From contig NZ_BLIN01000003.1 in the NCBI RefSeq assembly GCF_009811555.1, positions 1,178,001-1,242,000 on the forward strand: 64,000 nucleotides of DNA, in the 5' to 3' direction. The notes beneath the pieces are model-generated. The model saw only the letters and a program-made list of their open reading frames with translations, did not search any database and had not been told where the DNA came from. A program made the translations under genes and the position numbers. This document shows, one piece after another, positions 16,260-23,723 of the stretch; positions within the stretch are counted from its first letter, which is position 1; every line of letters begins with the position of its first letter. The stretch comes from Streptomyces caniferus (GTDB taxonomy: Bacteria; Actinomycetota; Actinomycetes; Streptomycetales; Streptomycetaceae).

Positions 16260-16765
16260 GGGGCAGTCCTGTCAGGCGGATCACCGGCGGCCTGCTCGCC
16301 GATGCGCTGATCGCCCGTGGACAGCGGACCGGAGTTCGTTCCGCCCATGGCGATCGAGCGGGTCCCGGACGCGGAAACCGTGCCCGCAGCCGGTGGCGGG
16401 TCCGGGTCCGGTCCGCCGCCGGGCCGCACCGGCGCGGGCCCGGTGGGTGCGGGCGCAGCCGGTGCGGTGGTGTCGCCTGTGGAGATCGGGCCGGAGCTAC
16501 TGCCGCCGATCGCCACCGCCCGCTCGGCCGTGGCTTCGACCGAAGAGCCTGAAGTCCCGCTCGCCGGCGCACTGGTGGCGAAGCTGTTGCTCCACAACAC
16601 CGCCAGCGATCCCAGTACCGCGCCCAATGCGCAGGCCAGCGACCAGCGGATCGCGGGATCCTCCAGCAGGGACGGCAGCAAGAGCGCACCGCACAGCCAC
16701 GCCGGCACGGCAAAGGCCGCAGCCGTCACCAGTCCCGCCACCACCCACCTGATGGCCCGTCCCAT
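16256..16765 (-). CDS. Small two-TM protein with duplicated NLR-type signalling motif
   Basis: A 169-residue protein of no named family. Residues 8-30 (VVAGLVTAAAFAVPAWLCGA) and 41-58 (WSLACALGAVLGSLAVLW) are predicted membrane segments. The rest is a Pro/Gly/Ala-rich tail bearing two copies of a 23-residue motif: ERAVAIGGSSSGPISTGD (81-98) and TRSIAMGGTNSGPLSTGD (135-152). The downstream NLR carries a third copy at its N-terminus. ATG at 16765 has GGGGGCGG upstream; the stop overlaps the NLR start as GTGA. By analogy with bacterial NLR-amyloid-motif pairs it is a candidate membrane-acting effector recruited by the NLR; that is inference. An alternative is a simple membrane anchor for the NLR. 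Confidence 0.8.
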   Translation of the reverse strand: MGRAIRWVVAGLVTAAAFAVPAWLCGALLLPSLLEDPAIRWSLACALGAVLGSLAVLWSNSFATSAPASGTSGSSVEATAERAVAIGGSSSGPISTGDTTAPAAPAPTGPAPVRPGGGPDPDPPPAAGTVSASGTRSIAMGGTNSGPLSTGDQRIGEQAAGDPPDRTAP

Positions 16766-16873
16766 ACCGCCCCCAGTGTTGGTGGTCCGTGTCCACCACA
16801 CGATGACAGCAACACCCCGGCCCGGAACAGCCTTTGCACGCAGTGACCGCACCAGCTGCGGCCCCTGGCGCTC

Positions 16874-17377
16874 AGGGCCGCTCACGACGCGAGCGCAGCG
16901 GCCGGAAGCCGGCCGGATCGAGCTTGACGAGTTCGGTGTCGACCTCGACATTGATCGTGCCGCGGTAATTGACGTTCCGCCAACCATGATCGTTCTCCCG
17001 GTCCCGGCCGTAGCCCAGGAAGGCCACCTCGGTCTTGTGCGCTCTTCGCGGCGCCGAGGGTCTCGGTCACGGTGGGCACCACGTCGAGCCCGGCGTCGTG
17101 CAACCCGTCGATGATGTCGCGCCGTCCCGCGCCCGGGTGCGCCGTGCCGGTGGTGCCGGAGGAGGCCTCGCGCCAGAAGGGGCTGACGGTGTGCCGCTGG
17201 GAGGCGTGCCGCAGCGCGTCGCGGTACGCAGCGTCGGCGTCGGCGTCGCCCCAGTACGGCAGCCAGGCCGAGCCGCTGCGCCCGCCGGCTCCCGGGTCCG
17301 TCGCGGCCGCGGTCGCCGGGGGGCCGGAGCCCGGTGAGCACCGCCATGGCCGGCAGGAGCGCAAGTCCGGTGCGCAC
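16874..17377 (-). pseudogene. N-terminal remnant of a GH18-like secreted hydrolase, frame-broken
   Basis: From a GTG at 17377 one frame gives a signal-peptide-like start (VRTGLALLPAMAVLTGL). The next frame then gives GSAWLPYWGDADADAAYRDA, HTVSPFWREASSG and IIDGLHDAGLDVVPTVTETL, resembling the first strands and helices of GH18 proteins. A third frame continues with TEVAFLGYGRDRENDHGW and YRGTINVEVDTELVKLDPAG to a TGA at about 16874; I do not recognise this last segment and it may belong to another decayed gene. At least two frame changes and loss of the catalytic DxxDxDxE region show it is non-functional. The fragment at 12430-12545 looks like its missing C-terminus. Confidence 0.5.
16981..16997 (-). 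repeat. 17-bp inverted repeat, right copy
   Basis: On the minus strand this is GAGAACGATCATGGTTG, identical to 12542-12558. It reads inward like a terminal inverted repeat of a 4456-bp segment, but it lies inside an apparently coherent coding fragment, which weakens that reading. Confidence 0.5.
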
Positions 17378-17536
17378 CCGGGGCCCTGAGACGTGATCCC
17401 TTTCCCCGAGCGTTCCCCGGCTCTCTGCTGACGCTTCGTCAGACCGGCCGAACGGGGCGGCGGGGCCGGGCGGGCACCACCGGGCGGCAAGAGGCGGCCC
17501 ACGGCGCTCCGCGGGCCGGGCCGCCCCCGGCAGGGG

Positions 17537-18019
17537 TCAGGTGCGCCCGGCCCGCTGCTGGGCGTCGCGCAGGGCGTCGGACGACGTGGCCCACCGCGCC
17601 CGTATCACCGGGAAACCGGCCTTCTCGCAGGCGTCGCAGACGAGTTCGTCGTCGTCGACGACATGGCGGACCTCGCGGCCGCGGGCGATCCGGCGCAGGA
17701 TCTCCAGTTTGGCGTGCCGGGCCGGGCGCCGGTCGCTTTCGGGGCGCATCCACAACCGGCCCTCGGGCAGCCCGTGCCGGGCGAGCCAGTCCAGGGTGTC
17801 GCGGCGGCAGCGCTCCGGACGGCCGGTCAGATAGACGACCTCGCAGTCCTCGGTGCTGCGCAGGGCCAGGGCCACCCCCTCGGCGAGCGGCGGGTCGTCG
17901 GTGGCGGCCGCGAAGAAGGCCTTCCAGTCGCGCGGGGCGCGCTGCAGCAGGTGCTGGCGGTGGCCGGTGTCGGCGAGCGTGCCGTCCAGGTCGAAAACCG
18001 CCAGGGGGCGCGTCGTCAT
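17537..18019 (-). CDS. HAD-family phosphatase (polynucleotide-kinase-3'-phosphatase-like)
   Basis: A 160-residue HAD phosphatase. Motif I is FDLDGTLADTGHR (residues 8-20), motif II is the VVYLTGRPE segment (about 62-70), then LKIEILRR-type helix and HVVDDDELVCDAC as motif IV. The size and the layout with LTGRP match the phosphatase domain found in polynucleotide kinase proteins and in stand-alone Streptomyces homologues. The substrate is unknown. ATG at 18019 overlaps the HxlR stop (ATGA), so it is co-translated with the regulator. Confidence 0.9.
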   Translation of the reverse strand: MTTRPLAVFDLDGTLADTGHRQHLLQRAPRDWKAFFAAATDDPPLAEGVALALRSTEDCEVVYLTGRPERCRRDTLDWLARHGLPEGRLWMRPESDRRPARHAKLEILRRIARGREVRHVVDDDELVCDACEKAGFPVIRARWATSSDALRDAQQRAGRT

Positions 18020-18690
18020 GCCGTTTCCGTCCTCTTCCGTCGCTGCCGTTCACCGGCCGCCTCGGGCGGTGTGACCACGATCCGGCCGGATGCGATTCCC
18101 TGCGCGAGGGAGAGGCGATCGTACGCGATCTCGGCACAGGTCGCGGTGTCCATCCGCAGCCGGACATCGGGGTGCTCGGCGGGGCCGTCCGCATAGCGGG
18201 GCCCGCCGTCCGCTCCGTCGACGCCCTCCCCGTCGTCTCCGAGGACGACATGGAACTCGCCCTCGTCGAGGGCGATGCCGACCACGTCGACGCCCTCGGG
18301 GAAGTGCCGGGCCAGCCGCGCGAGGAGGGGCACCGCGAACCAGTGGGCCCGCACCGCGTCCGTCGGGCGCTTCTCGTCGAGGGCGGGGGCGCCCCAGTCG
18401 GCGAGGGCGGTGAGCGCGGGCAGCAGCGCGCGGCCGCGGGGGGTGAGCTCGTAGACGAAGGCGGCCGTGGGCGGGGCGAGCCGGCGGCGGGTGACCAGAC
18501 CGTCCCGCTCCATGTCCTTGAGCCGGGAAGCGAGCATGTCGGTGCTGACGCCGGGCAGATCGGCGTGCAGATCGGTGTAGCGCCGGGAGCCGCCCAGCAG
18601 TTCCCGGACGATCAGGAGCGTCCAGCGGTCGCCCACGGCGTCCAGGGCTCGGGCAACGGCGCAGTACTGGTCATAACTTCGGCGCGGCAT
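18016..18690 (-). CDS. HxlR-family winged-helix regulator with C-terminal SCP2-like extension
   Basis: A 224-residue HxlR (DUF24) regulator. Residues 1-100 hold the domain (YDQYCAVARALDAVGDRWTL, then TDMLASRLKDMERDGLVTRR and YELTPRGRALLPAL). The remaining 110 residues form a second domain (HFPEGVDVVGIALDEGEFHV ... VRLRMDTATCAEIAYDRLSL) of SCP2/sterol-carrier-like type, seen in a subset of Streptomyces HxlR proteins. The start is the ATG at 18690, where the conserved domain begins; the much longer upstream frame runs antisense to the aminotransferase. Two dyads in the divergent promoter region (18710-18746) are likely its own operators. Confidence 0.93.
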   Translation of the reverse strand: MPRRSYDQYCAVARALDAVGDRWTLLIVRELLGGSRRYTDLHADLPGVSTDMLASRLKDMERDGLVTRRRLAPPTAAFVYELTPRGRALLPALTALADWGAPALDEKRPTDAVRAHWFAVPLLARLARHFPEGVDVVGIALDEGEFHVVLGDDGEGVDGADGGPRYADGPAEHPDVRLRMDTATCAEIAYDRLSLAQGIASGRIVVTPPEAAGERQRRKRTETA

Positions 18691-18709
18691 GACACCAGCA
18701 TAGACAGAG

Positions 18710-18731
18710 GTTGGACTTTCCAAGTCCCAAC
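18710..18731. promoter_or_regulatory. Dyad in HxlR/aminotransferase divergent promoter (operator 1)
   Basis: GTTGGACTT TCC AAGTCCCAAC is an inverted repeat with one unpaired base, 20 bp upstream of the HxlR ATG. Together with the adjoining dyad it forms a typical position for HxlR binding and autorepression. Confidence 0.5.
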
Positions 18732-18746
18732 TTGGTAAAACCAAGT
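18730..18746. promoter_or_regulatory. Perfect dyad ACTTGGT-AAA-ACCAAGT (operator 2)
   Basis: Seven-base perfect arms around three A residues, between the divergent HxlR and aminotransferase genes and 56 bp before the aminotransferase ATG. HxlR-family proteins bind such dyads; which gene is repressed is inference. Confidence 0.6.
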
Positions 18747-18801
18747 ACGGTGAACGAATGCTGCCGCGCCGCGCGGTGAGCGAGGACCGGGAGGCCACCG
18801 C

Positions 18802-20013
18802 ATGCAGTTCAAGCAGTCGAGCAAGATGGCCGACGTCTGTTACGAGATCCGCGGGCCGGTGATCGAGCACGCGGACGCGCTGGAGGAGGCCGGCCACAGC
18901 GTGCTGCGGCTGAACACCGGAAATCCCGCGCTGTTCGGCTTCGAGTGCCCGGACGAGATCCTGCAGGACATGATGCGCAACCTCTCCCGTGCGCACGGCT
19001 ATACGGAGTCCCAGGGCATCCTCTCGGCGCGCCGCGCGGTGGCCCAGCGCTACCAGCGGAGCGGGCTGCCGGATGTCGACGTGGACGACGTCTACCTCGG
19101 CAACGGCGTCTCCGAACTCGTCTCGATGGCGGTGCAGGCGCTGCTCGACGACGGGGACGAGATCCTCATCCCGGCCCCCGACTTCCCGCTGTGGACGGCG
19201 GTCACCACCCTCGCGGGCGGCAAGGCCGTGCACTACCTCTGCGACGAGTCCGCGGACTGGCTGCCGGACCTCGACGACCTCGCCTCGAAGATCACCGACC
19301 GGACCCGGGCGATGGTCATCATCAACCCGAACAACCCGACCGGCGCGGTCTACCCGCGCGAGCTGCTGGAGGGCATGCTCGATCTCGCCCGGCGCCACGG
19401 GCTGATGGTCTTCGCCGACGAGATCTACGACCGGATCCTGTACGACGACGAGGTCCACCACCACGCCGCGGTACTCGCCCCCGACCTCGTCTGCCTCACC
19501 TTCAGCGGGCTGTCCAAGTCCTACCGCGTGGCCGGATTCCGCTCCGGCTGGCTGGTGGTCTCCGGCCCCAGGCAGCACGCCGCCGACTATCTGGAGGGCC
19601 TGGGCACCCTCGCGTCCATGCGGCTGTGCCCGAACGCGCCCGCGCAGTACGCCATCCAGGCCGCGCTCGGCGGCCGGCAGAGCATCGAGGACCTGGTGCT
19701 GCCCGGCGGCCGGCTGCGCGAGCAGCGCGACCGGGCCTGGGAGCGGCTGAACGAGATCCCGGGCGTCTCCTGCGTCAAGCCCAAGGGCGCGCTCTACGCC
19801 TTCCCCCGCCTCGATCCGGCCGTCCACAAGATCCACGACGATGAGAAGTTCGTCCTCGACCTCCTATTGCGGGAGAAGATCCAGGTCGTCCAGGGCACCG
19901 GTTTCAACTGGCCGCACCCGGACCACTTCCGCATCCTCACCCTCCCCCGCGCCGATGACCTCGACGCGGCGATCAGCCGGATCGGACGCTTCCTGGCGGG
20001 CTATCGCCAGTGA
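18802..20013 (+). CDS. Alanine-type class I/II PLP aminotransferase (AlaA/AlaT-like)
   Basis: A 403-residue class I aminotransferase. Hallmarks are ANTGNPALFGF-like N-terminus (LRLNTGNPALFGF), INPNNPTGAVYPRELLEGML, FADEIYDRILYDD and the PLP lysine in SGLSKSYRVAGFRSGW (about residue 239). Length and motifs match glutamate-pyruvate aminotransferases. Expected reaction: pyruvate plus glutamate to alanine plus 2-oxoglutarate, in the cytoplasm. It is divergent from the HxlR gene and followed by a 323-bp gap before egtA. It is not an EgtE-type C-S lyase by motif. Confidence 0.94.
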   Translation: MQFKQSSKMADVCYEIRGPVIEHADALEEAGHSVLRLNTGNPALFGFECPDEILQDMMRNLSRAHGYTESQGILSARRAVAQRYQRSGLPDVDVDDVYLGNGVSELVSMAVQALLDDGDEILIPAPDFPLWTAVTTLAGGKAVHYLCDESADWLPDLDDLASKITDRTRAMVIINPNNPTGAVYPRELLEGMLDLARRHGLMVFADEIYDRILYDDEVHHHAAVLAPDLVCLTFSGLSKSYRVAGFRSGWLVVSGPRQHAADYLEGLGTLASMRLCPNAPAQYAIQAALGGRQSIEDLVLPGGRLREQRDRAWERLNEIPGVSCVKPKGALYAFPRLDPAVHKIHDDEKFVLDLLLREKIQVVQGTGFNWPHPDHFRILTLPRADDLDAAISRIGRFLAGYRQ

Positions 20014-20296
20014 CACCGGGCGGTGGGCGGGCCGGTGCGCCGGGGCGGCAAAACGCACCCCGCCCGGCACTCACTCGAACGGCCGTACCCCTCGCCCGCC
20101 CCCCGTCCGCCGCTCGCCGGTCCGGCCCCCGGTCCCGACGGCGGGCGGGAAGGCCGTCCTGGCGCCGGGAGGGCGCCGCGGCACCGTCCGCCGGTCCCCC
20201 GGGTCCGGACGGCCCGCCCGCCCCGTGGAGGCCCGCCCCGTCGGCCGCGGCGCGAACGCGCCCTTGAGCGCATCGCCCGCAGCAGATTAGGTGGAG

Positions 20297-20314
20297 GGCG
20301 GCAATCCTGCCGCC
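20297..20314 (+). promoter_or_regulatory. Hairpin immediately before the egtA ribosome-binding site
   Basis: GGCGGCA ATCC TGCCGCC, perfect seven-base arms with a four-base loop, extended by imperfect GTGG/CCAC pairing, ending nine bases before the GGGAGAGG Shine-Dalgarno of egtA. It could modulate leader translation or be a promoter-proximal terminator. The rest of the 323-bp gap 20014-20336 is GC-rich without convincing coding signal. Confidence 0.4.
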
Positions 20315-20336
20315 ACCCACCAGGGAGAGGGATTCC

Positions 20337-21614
20337 ATGCCCGTACGGCCTGCGGAAAAAGAAGCGGAGCTGGAAGCTCACCTGCGCGGAATATGCTTCA
20401 AGACGGGGCCGCCGAGCCGCCTCGGAGTCGAGATCGAATGGCTGGTCCACGACGCGCGCAACCCCCGATGTCCGATCGAACCGGACCGGCTGCACAGCGC
20501 GGCGACCACGTTGCGCGCACTTCCCCTCACCTCTGTGCTGACCTTCGAGCCCGGCGGCCAGCTGGAGCTCAGCTCACTGCCCGCCCGCTCCCTGACCGAG
20601 TGCATCGAGACGGTCACCGCCGATCTCGCGCTGGTCCGGCCCGCCATGCTGGCCATGGGCCTGGGCATGGCCGGCCACGGTCACAATCCGTGGCACCGCC
20701 CGCAGCGGGTGCTGGCCGATCCGCGCTACGACGCCATGGAGGCGTACTTCGACCACTGGGGCTCCGCCGGGCGGTCCATGATGTGTGCCACCGCGTCCGT
20801 GCAGGTGTGCGTGGACGCCGGGTACGAGGAGCCGGGGCCGCTCGGGCACGGCCGGCGCTGGCTGCTGGCCCATCTGCTGGGCGCGGTGCTGGCCGCGGCC
20901 TTCGCCAATTCGCCGACCAGCGAGGGCTGCCCCACCGGCTACCGCACCACCCGCCAGGTCGTCTGGTCGCAGCTCGACCCGGGCCGTACGCTCGCCCCGC
21001 CGCCGGGGCCCGATCCGCGCACCGCCTGGGTGGACTACGTCCTGGACGCCCCGGTGATGTGCATCCGCGCCGAGGACGGCCCCTGGCACGCGCCGGAGGG
21101 CCTCACCTTCCGCGAGTGGATCCGTACCGGCGTGCCCAGACCGCCCACCCAGGAGGATCTGGACTACCACGTCACGACCCTCTTCCCGCCGGTACGGCCG
21201 CGCGGCCATCTGGAACTGCGCATGATCGACGCACAGTCGGGCGACGCCGGGTGGATCGTGCCGCTGGCCGTGACGGCCGCGCTGTTCGACGACCCGGAGG
21301 CCGCGGAACGGGCATACCGCATCGTCAAGCCCCTCGCGGAGACGGCGGGCTCCCGGCCGGCGCCGCGCAACCCCCTGTGGCGGCGGGCCGCCCGCGGGGC
21401 GCTGACCGACCCGGAACTGCATGCTGCGGCGGTGGCCTGCTTCGCCGCCGCACAGGAAGCGCTGCCACGGCTCGGGGCCTCGCCCGAGGTGCTCGCGGCG
21501 GTCGCGGACTTCACCGAACGCTATGTGGCACGCGGCCGCTGCCCCGCGGACGACCATCTCGACGCCCTGTACGCCGCGGAGGGCGACCTCATAGTGGGGA
21601 AGGACAGCCAGTGA
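20337..21614 (+). CDS. egtA: Ergothioneine pathway glutamate-cysteine ligase EgtA
   Basis: A 425-residue EgtA/GCS2-type glutamate-cysteine ligase, making gamma-glutamylcysteine, the sulfur donor substrate for EgtB. Diagnostic segments are GVEIEWLVHD (residues 29-38), LTFEPGGQLELSS (about 65-77), MMCATASVQVCVDAG and FPPVRPRGHLELRMIDAQSG. Length is normal. ATG at 20337 has GGGAGAGG 7 bp upstream. The stop overlaps the GTG of egtB (GTGA), starting a tight four-gene operon. Confidence 0.96.
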   Translation: MPVRPAEKEAELEAHLRGICFKTGPPSRLGVEIEWLVHDARNPRCPIEPDRLHSAATTLRALPLTSVLTFEPGGQLELSSLPARSLTECIETVTADLALVRPAMLAMGLGMAGHGHNPWHRPQRVLADPRYDAMEAYFDHWGSAGRSMMCATASVQVCVDAGYEEPGPLGHGRRWLLAHLLGAVLAAAFANSPTSEGCPTGYRTTRQVVWSQLDPGRTLAPPPGPDPRTAWVDYVLDAPVMCIRAEDGPWHAPEGLTFREWIRTGVPRPPTQEDLDYHVTTLFPPVRPRGHLELRMIDAQSGDAGWIVPLAVTAALFDDPEAAERAYRIVKPLAETAGSRPAPRNPLWRRAARGALTDPELHAAAVACFAAAQEALPRLGASPEVLAAVADFTERYVARGRCPADDHLDALYAAEGDLIVGKDSQ

Positions 21615-22930
21615 CCCTCGATCCCGAGCTCCTCCGTGAACGCGCGGCCTCGGCGCTGCTCGCCGCCCGCGACCGCACCCGCCTGCTGACCACCTGTGTC
21701 GAGGGTCCCGACCTCGTCGCACAGCACTCCCCGCTGATGTCCCCACTGGTGTGGGACCTGGCACACATAGGCAACCAGGAGGAGCAGTGGCTGCTGCGCA
21801 CCGTCGGCGGACGTGACGCGCTGCGCCCGGACATCGACTCCGTCTACGACGCCTTCGAGCACCCCCGCGCCCAGCGCCCCTCCCTCCCGCTGCTCGCGCC
21901 GGACGAAGCGCACGGCTATGTCGCCGAGGTCCGCGGCCGGGTGCTGGACATCCTGGAGCGCACTCCGCTGCACGGCGGGCCGCTGCTCGACTCCGGATTC
22001 GCCTTCGGCATGATCGCGCAGCATGAGCAGCAGCACGACGAGACCATGCTCATCACCCACCAGCTCCGCCACGGCCCGCCGGTCCTCACCGCGCCCGAGC
22101 CGCCGCCCGTCTCCGACGACGTGCTGCCCGCCGAAGTCCTGGTCCCCGGCGGGCCGTTCGCCATGGGCACCTCCACCGAGCCCTGGGCGCTGGACAACGA
22201 ACGGCCCGCCCACCACCGGCTGGTGCCCTCCTTCCTGATCGACACCACCCCCGTCAGCAACGGCGCCTACCAGCGGTTCATCGAGGCCGGCGGTTACGAC
22301 GACCCGCGCTGGTGGGCCGCGGAGGGCTGGGCCCAGGTGCAGGAGCACGCGCTGCGCGCACCGCTCTTCTGGAAGCGCGACGGGGGCCAGTGGCTGCGCC
22401 GGAGGTTCGGGGTGACCGAACCGGTGCCGCCGGATGAGCCCGTACTGCATGTGAGCTGGTACGAGGCGGACGCCTATGCGCGCTGGGCCGGCCGGCGGCT
22501 GCCGACCGAGGCCGAGTGGGAGAAGGCCGCCCGGCACGACCCGGCGACCGGGAACACCAGGCGCTATCCCTGGGGCGACGAGGACCCCACGCCGGCGCAC
22601 GCGAATCTCGGCCAGCGGCATCTGCGGCCCGCCCCGATCGGCAGCTATCCGGACGGCCAGTCGGCGCTCGGTGTGCGGCAGTTGATGGGCGATGTCTGGG
22701 AGTGGACGGCGAGCGACTTCCTGCCCTATCCGGGCTTTGCCGCCTTCCCCTACCGGGAGTACTCGGAGGTGTTCTTCGGCGACGAGCACAAGGTGCTGCG
22801 CGGCGGTTCGTTCGCGGTGGCCCCGGTGGCCTGCCGGGGGACCTTCCGCAACTGGGACCTGCCCGTCCGGCGCCAGATCTTCTCCGGGTTCCGTACCGCC
22901 CGGGACGCCGACCCGGCGGCGGACGCATGA
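21611..22930 (+). CDS. egtB: Iron-dependent sulfoxide synthase EgtB
   Basis: A 439-residue EgtB, which joins gamma-glutamylcysteine to hercynine with O2 to give the sulfoxide. The N-terminal DinB-like part has the iron-ligand histidines in WDLAHIGNQEEQWLL and IAQHEQQHDETML. The C-terminal FGE-sulfatase domain is clear (VPGGPFAMGT, PTEAEWEKAARHD, MGDVWEWTASDF, VLRGGSFAV). GTG at 21611 overlaps the egtA stop; egtC begins 38 bp after the egtB stop. Confidence 0.97.
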   Translation: MTLDPELLRERAASALLAARDRTRLLTTCVEGPDLVAQHSPLMSPLVWDLAHIGNQEEQWLLRTVGGRDALRPDIDSVYDAFEHPRAQRPSLPLLAPDEAHGYVAEVRGRVLDILERTPLHGGPLLDSGFAFGMIAQHEQQHDETMLITHQLRHGPPVLTAPEPPPVSDDVLPAEVLVPGGPFAMGTSTEPWALDNERPAHHRLVPSFLIDTTPVSNGAYQRFIEAGGYDDPRWWAAEGWAQVQEHALRAPLFWKRDGGQWLRRRFGVTEPVPPDEPVLHVSWYEADAYARWAGRRLPTEAEWEKAARHDPATGNTRRYPWGDEDPTPAHANLGQRHLRPAPIGSYPDGQSALGVRQLMGDVWEWTASDFLPYPGFAAFPYREYSEVFFGDEHKVLRGGSFAVAPVACRGTFRNWDLPVRRQIFSGFRTARDADPAADA

Positions 22931-22967
22931 CGGCCACGGCCCTGCCCCTTCGGAAGGTCGTCTCCTG

Positions 22968-23723
22968 ATGTGCCGTCATCTTGCGTACCTGGGGCCGGAG
23001 ATCCCCTTCGGCCAGGTGGTCCTGGCTCCGCCGCACAGCCTGTACCGGCAGTCCTGGGAGCCGCGCCGGCAGCGGCACGGGACGGTCAACGCGGACGGGT
23101 TCGGCGTGGGCTGGTACGCGCCGGGCGATCCGGTGCCCGCCCGCTACCGGCGGGCCGGGCCGATCTGGGGCGACGATCTGCTGCCCGACCTGGGGCGGGT
23201 GGTGCGCACCGGCGCGCTGCTGGCCGCCGTACGGGATGCCACCGTGGCCGGTGCGGACGCCGAGGCCGCGGCCGCGCCGTTCGCCGAGGGGCGCTACCTG
23301 TTCAGCCACAACGGCGCGGTGTCCGGCTGGCCGGATTCGCTCGCCCCGCTGGCGGCCGAGCTGCCGGCCGGGGAACTGCTGCGGCTGCCCGCCCGCTGCG
23401 ACGCGGCGTTCCTGTGGGCGCTGGTCCGGCACCGGCTGACGCGCGGCGACGAGATCGGCGAGGCGCTGGCCGGCACCGTCGCGGCGGTCGCCGCGGCCGC
23501 GCCCGGCTCCCGGCTCAATCTGCTGCTGACCGACGGCACCGCCATCGCCGCCACTGCTTGGGGCGACACGCTGTGCCACCTGGCCGTTCCCGGAGGCGGC
23601 ACGGTCGTCGCCTCCGAACCGTACGACGATTCCCCCCACTGGACCGAGGTCCCGGACCGCACCCTGCTGCGCGCCGGCCAGTCCGAGGTCCACCTCACCC
23701 CGCTCAAGGAGCCCGCTACGTGA
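22968..23723 (+). CDS. egtC: Gamma-glutamyl hercynylcysteine sulfoxide amidase EgtC
   Basis: A 251-residue class II amidohydrolase that removes glutamate from the EgtB product. The N-terminal nucleophile is Cys2 (MCRHLAYLG), followed by NADGFGVGWYAPGD and FSHNGAVSG, the glutamine-amidotransferase type II core. ATG at 22968; the stop overlaps the GTG of egtD as GTGA. A short frame between egtB and egtC is not considered a gene. Confidence 0.96.
   Translation: MCRHLAYLGPEIPFGQVVLAPPHSLYRQSWEPRRQRHGTVNADGFGVGWYAPGDPVPARYRRAGPIWGDDLLPDLGRVVRTGALLAAVRDATVAGADAEAAAAPFAEGRYLFSHNGAVSGWPDSLAPLAAELPAGELLRLPARCDAAFLWALVRHRLTRGDEIGEALAGTVAAVAAAAPGSRLNLLLTDGTAIAATAWGDTLCHLAVPGGGTVVASEPYDDSPHWTEVPDRTLLRAGQSEVHLTPLKEPAT

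Noticed and set aside
18802..20013. Candidate EgtE for the neighbouring ergothioneine operon
   Set aside because: Motifs are those of class I alanine aminotransferases, not class V C-S lyases; it has its own divergent promoter and a 323-bp gap before egtA.
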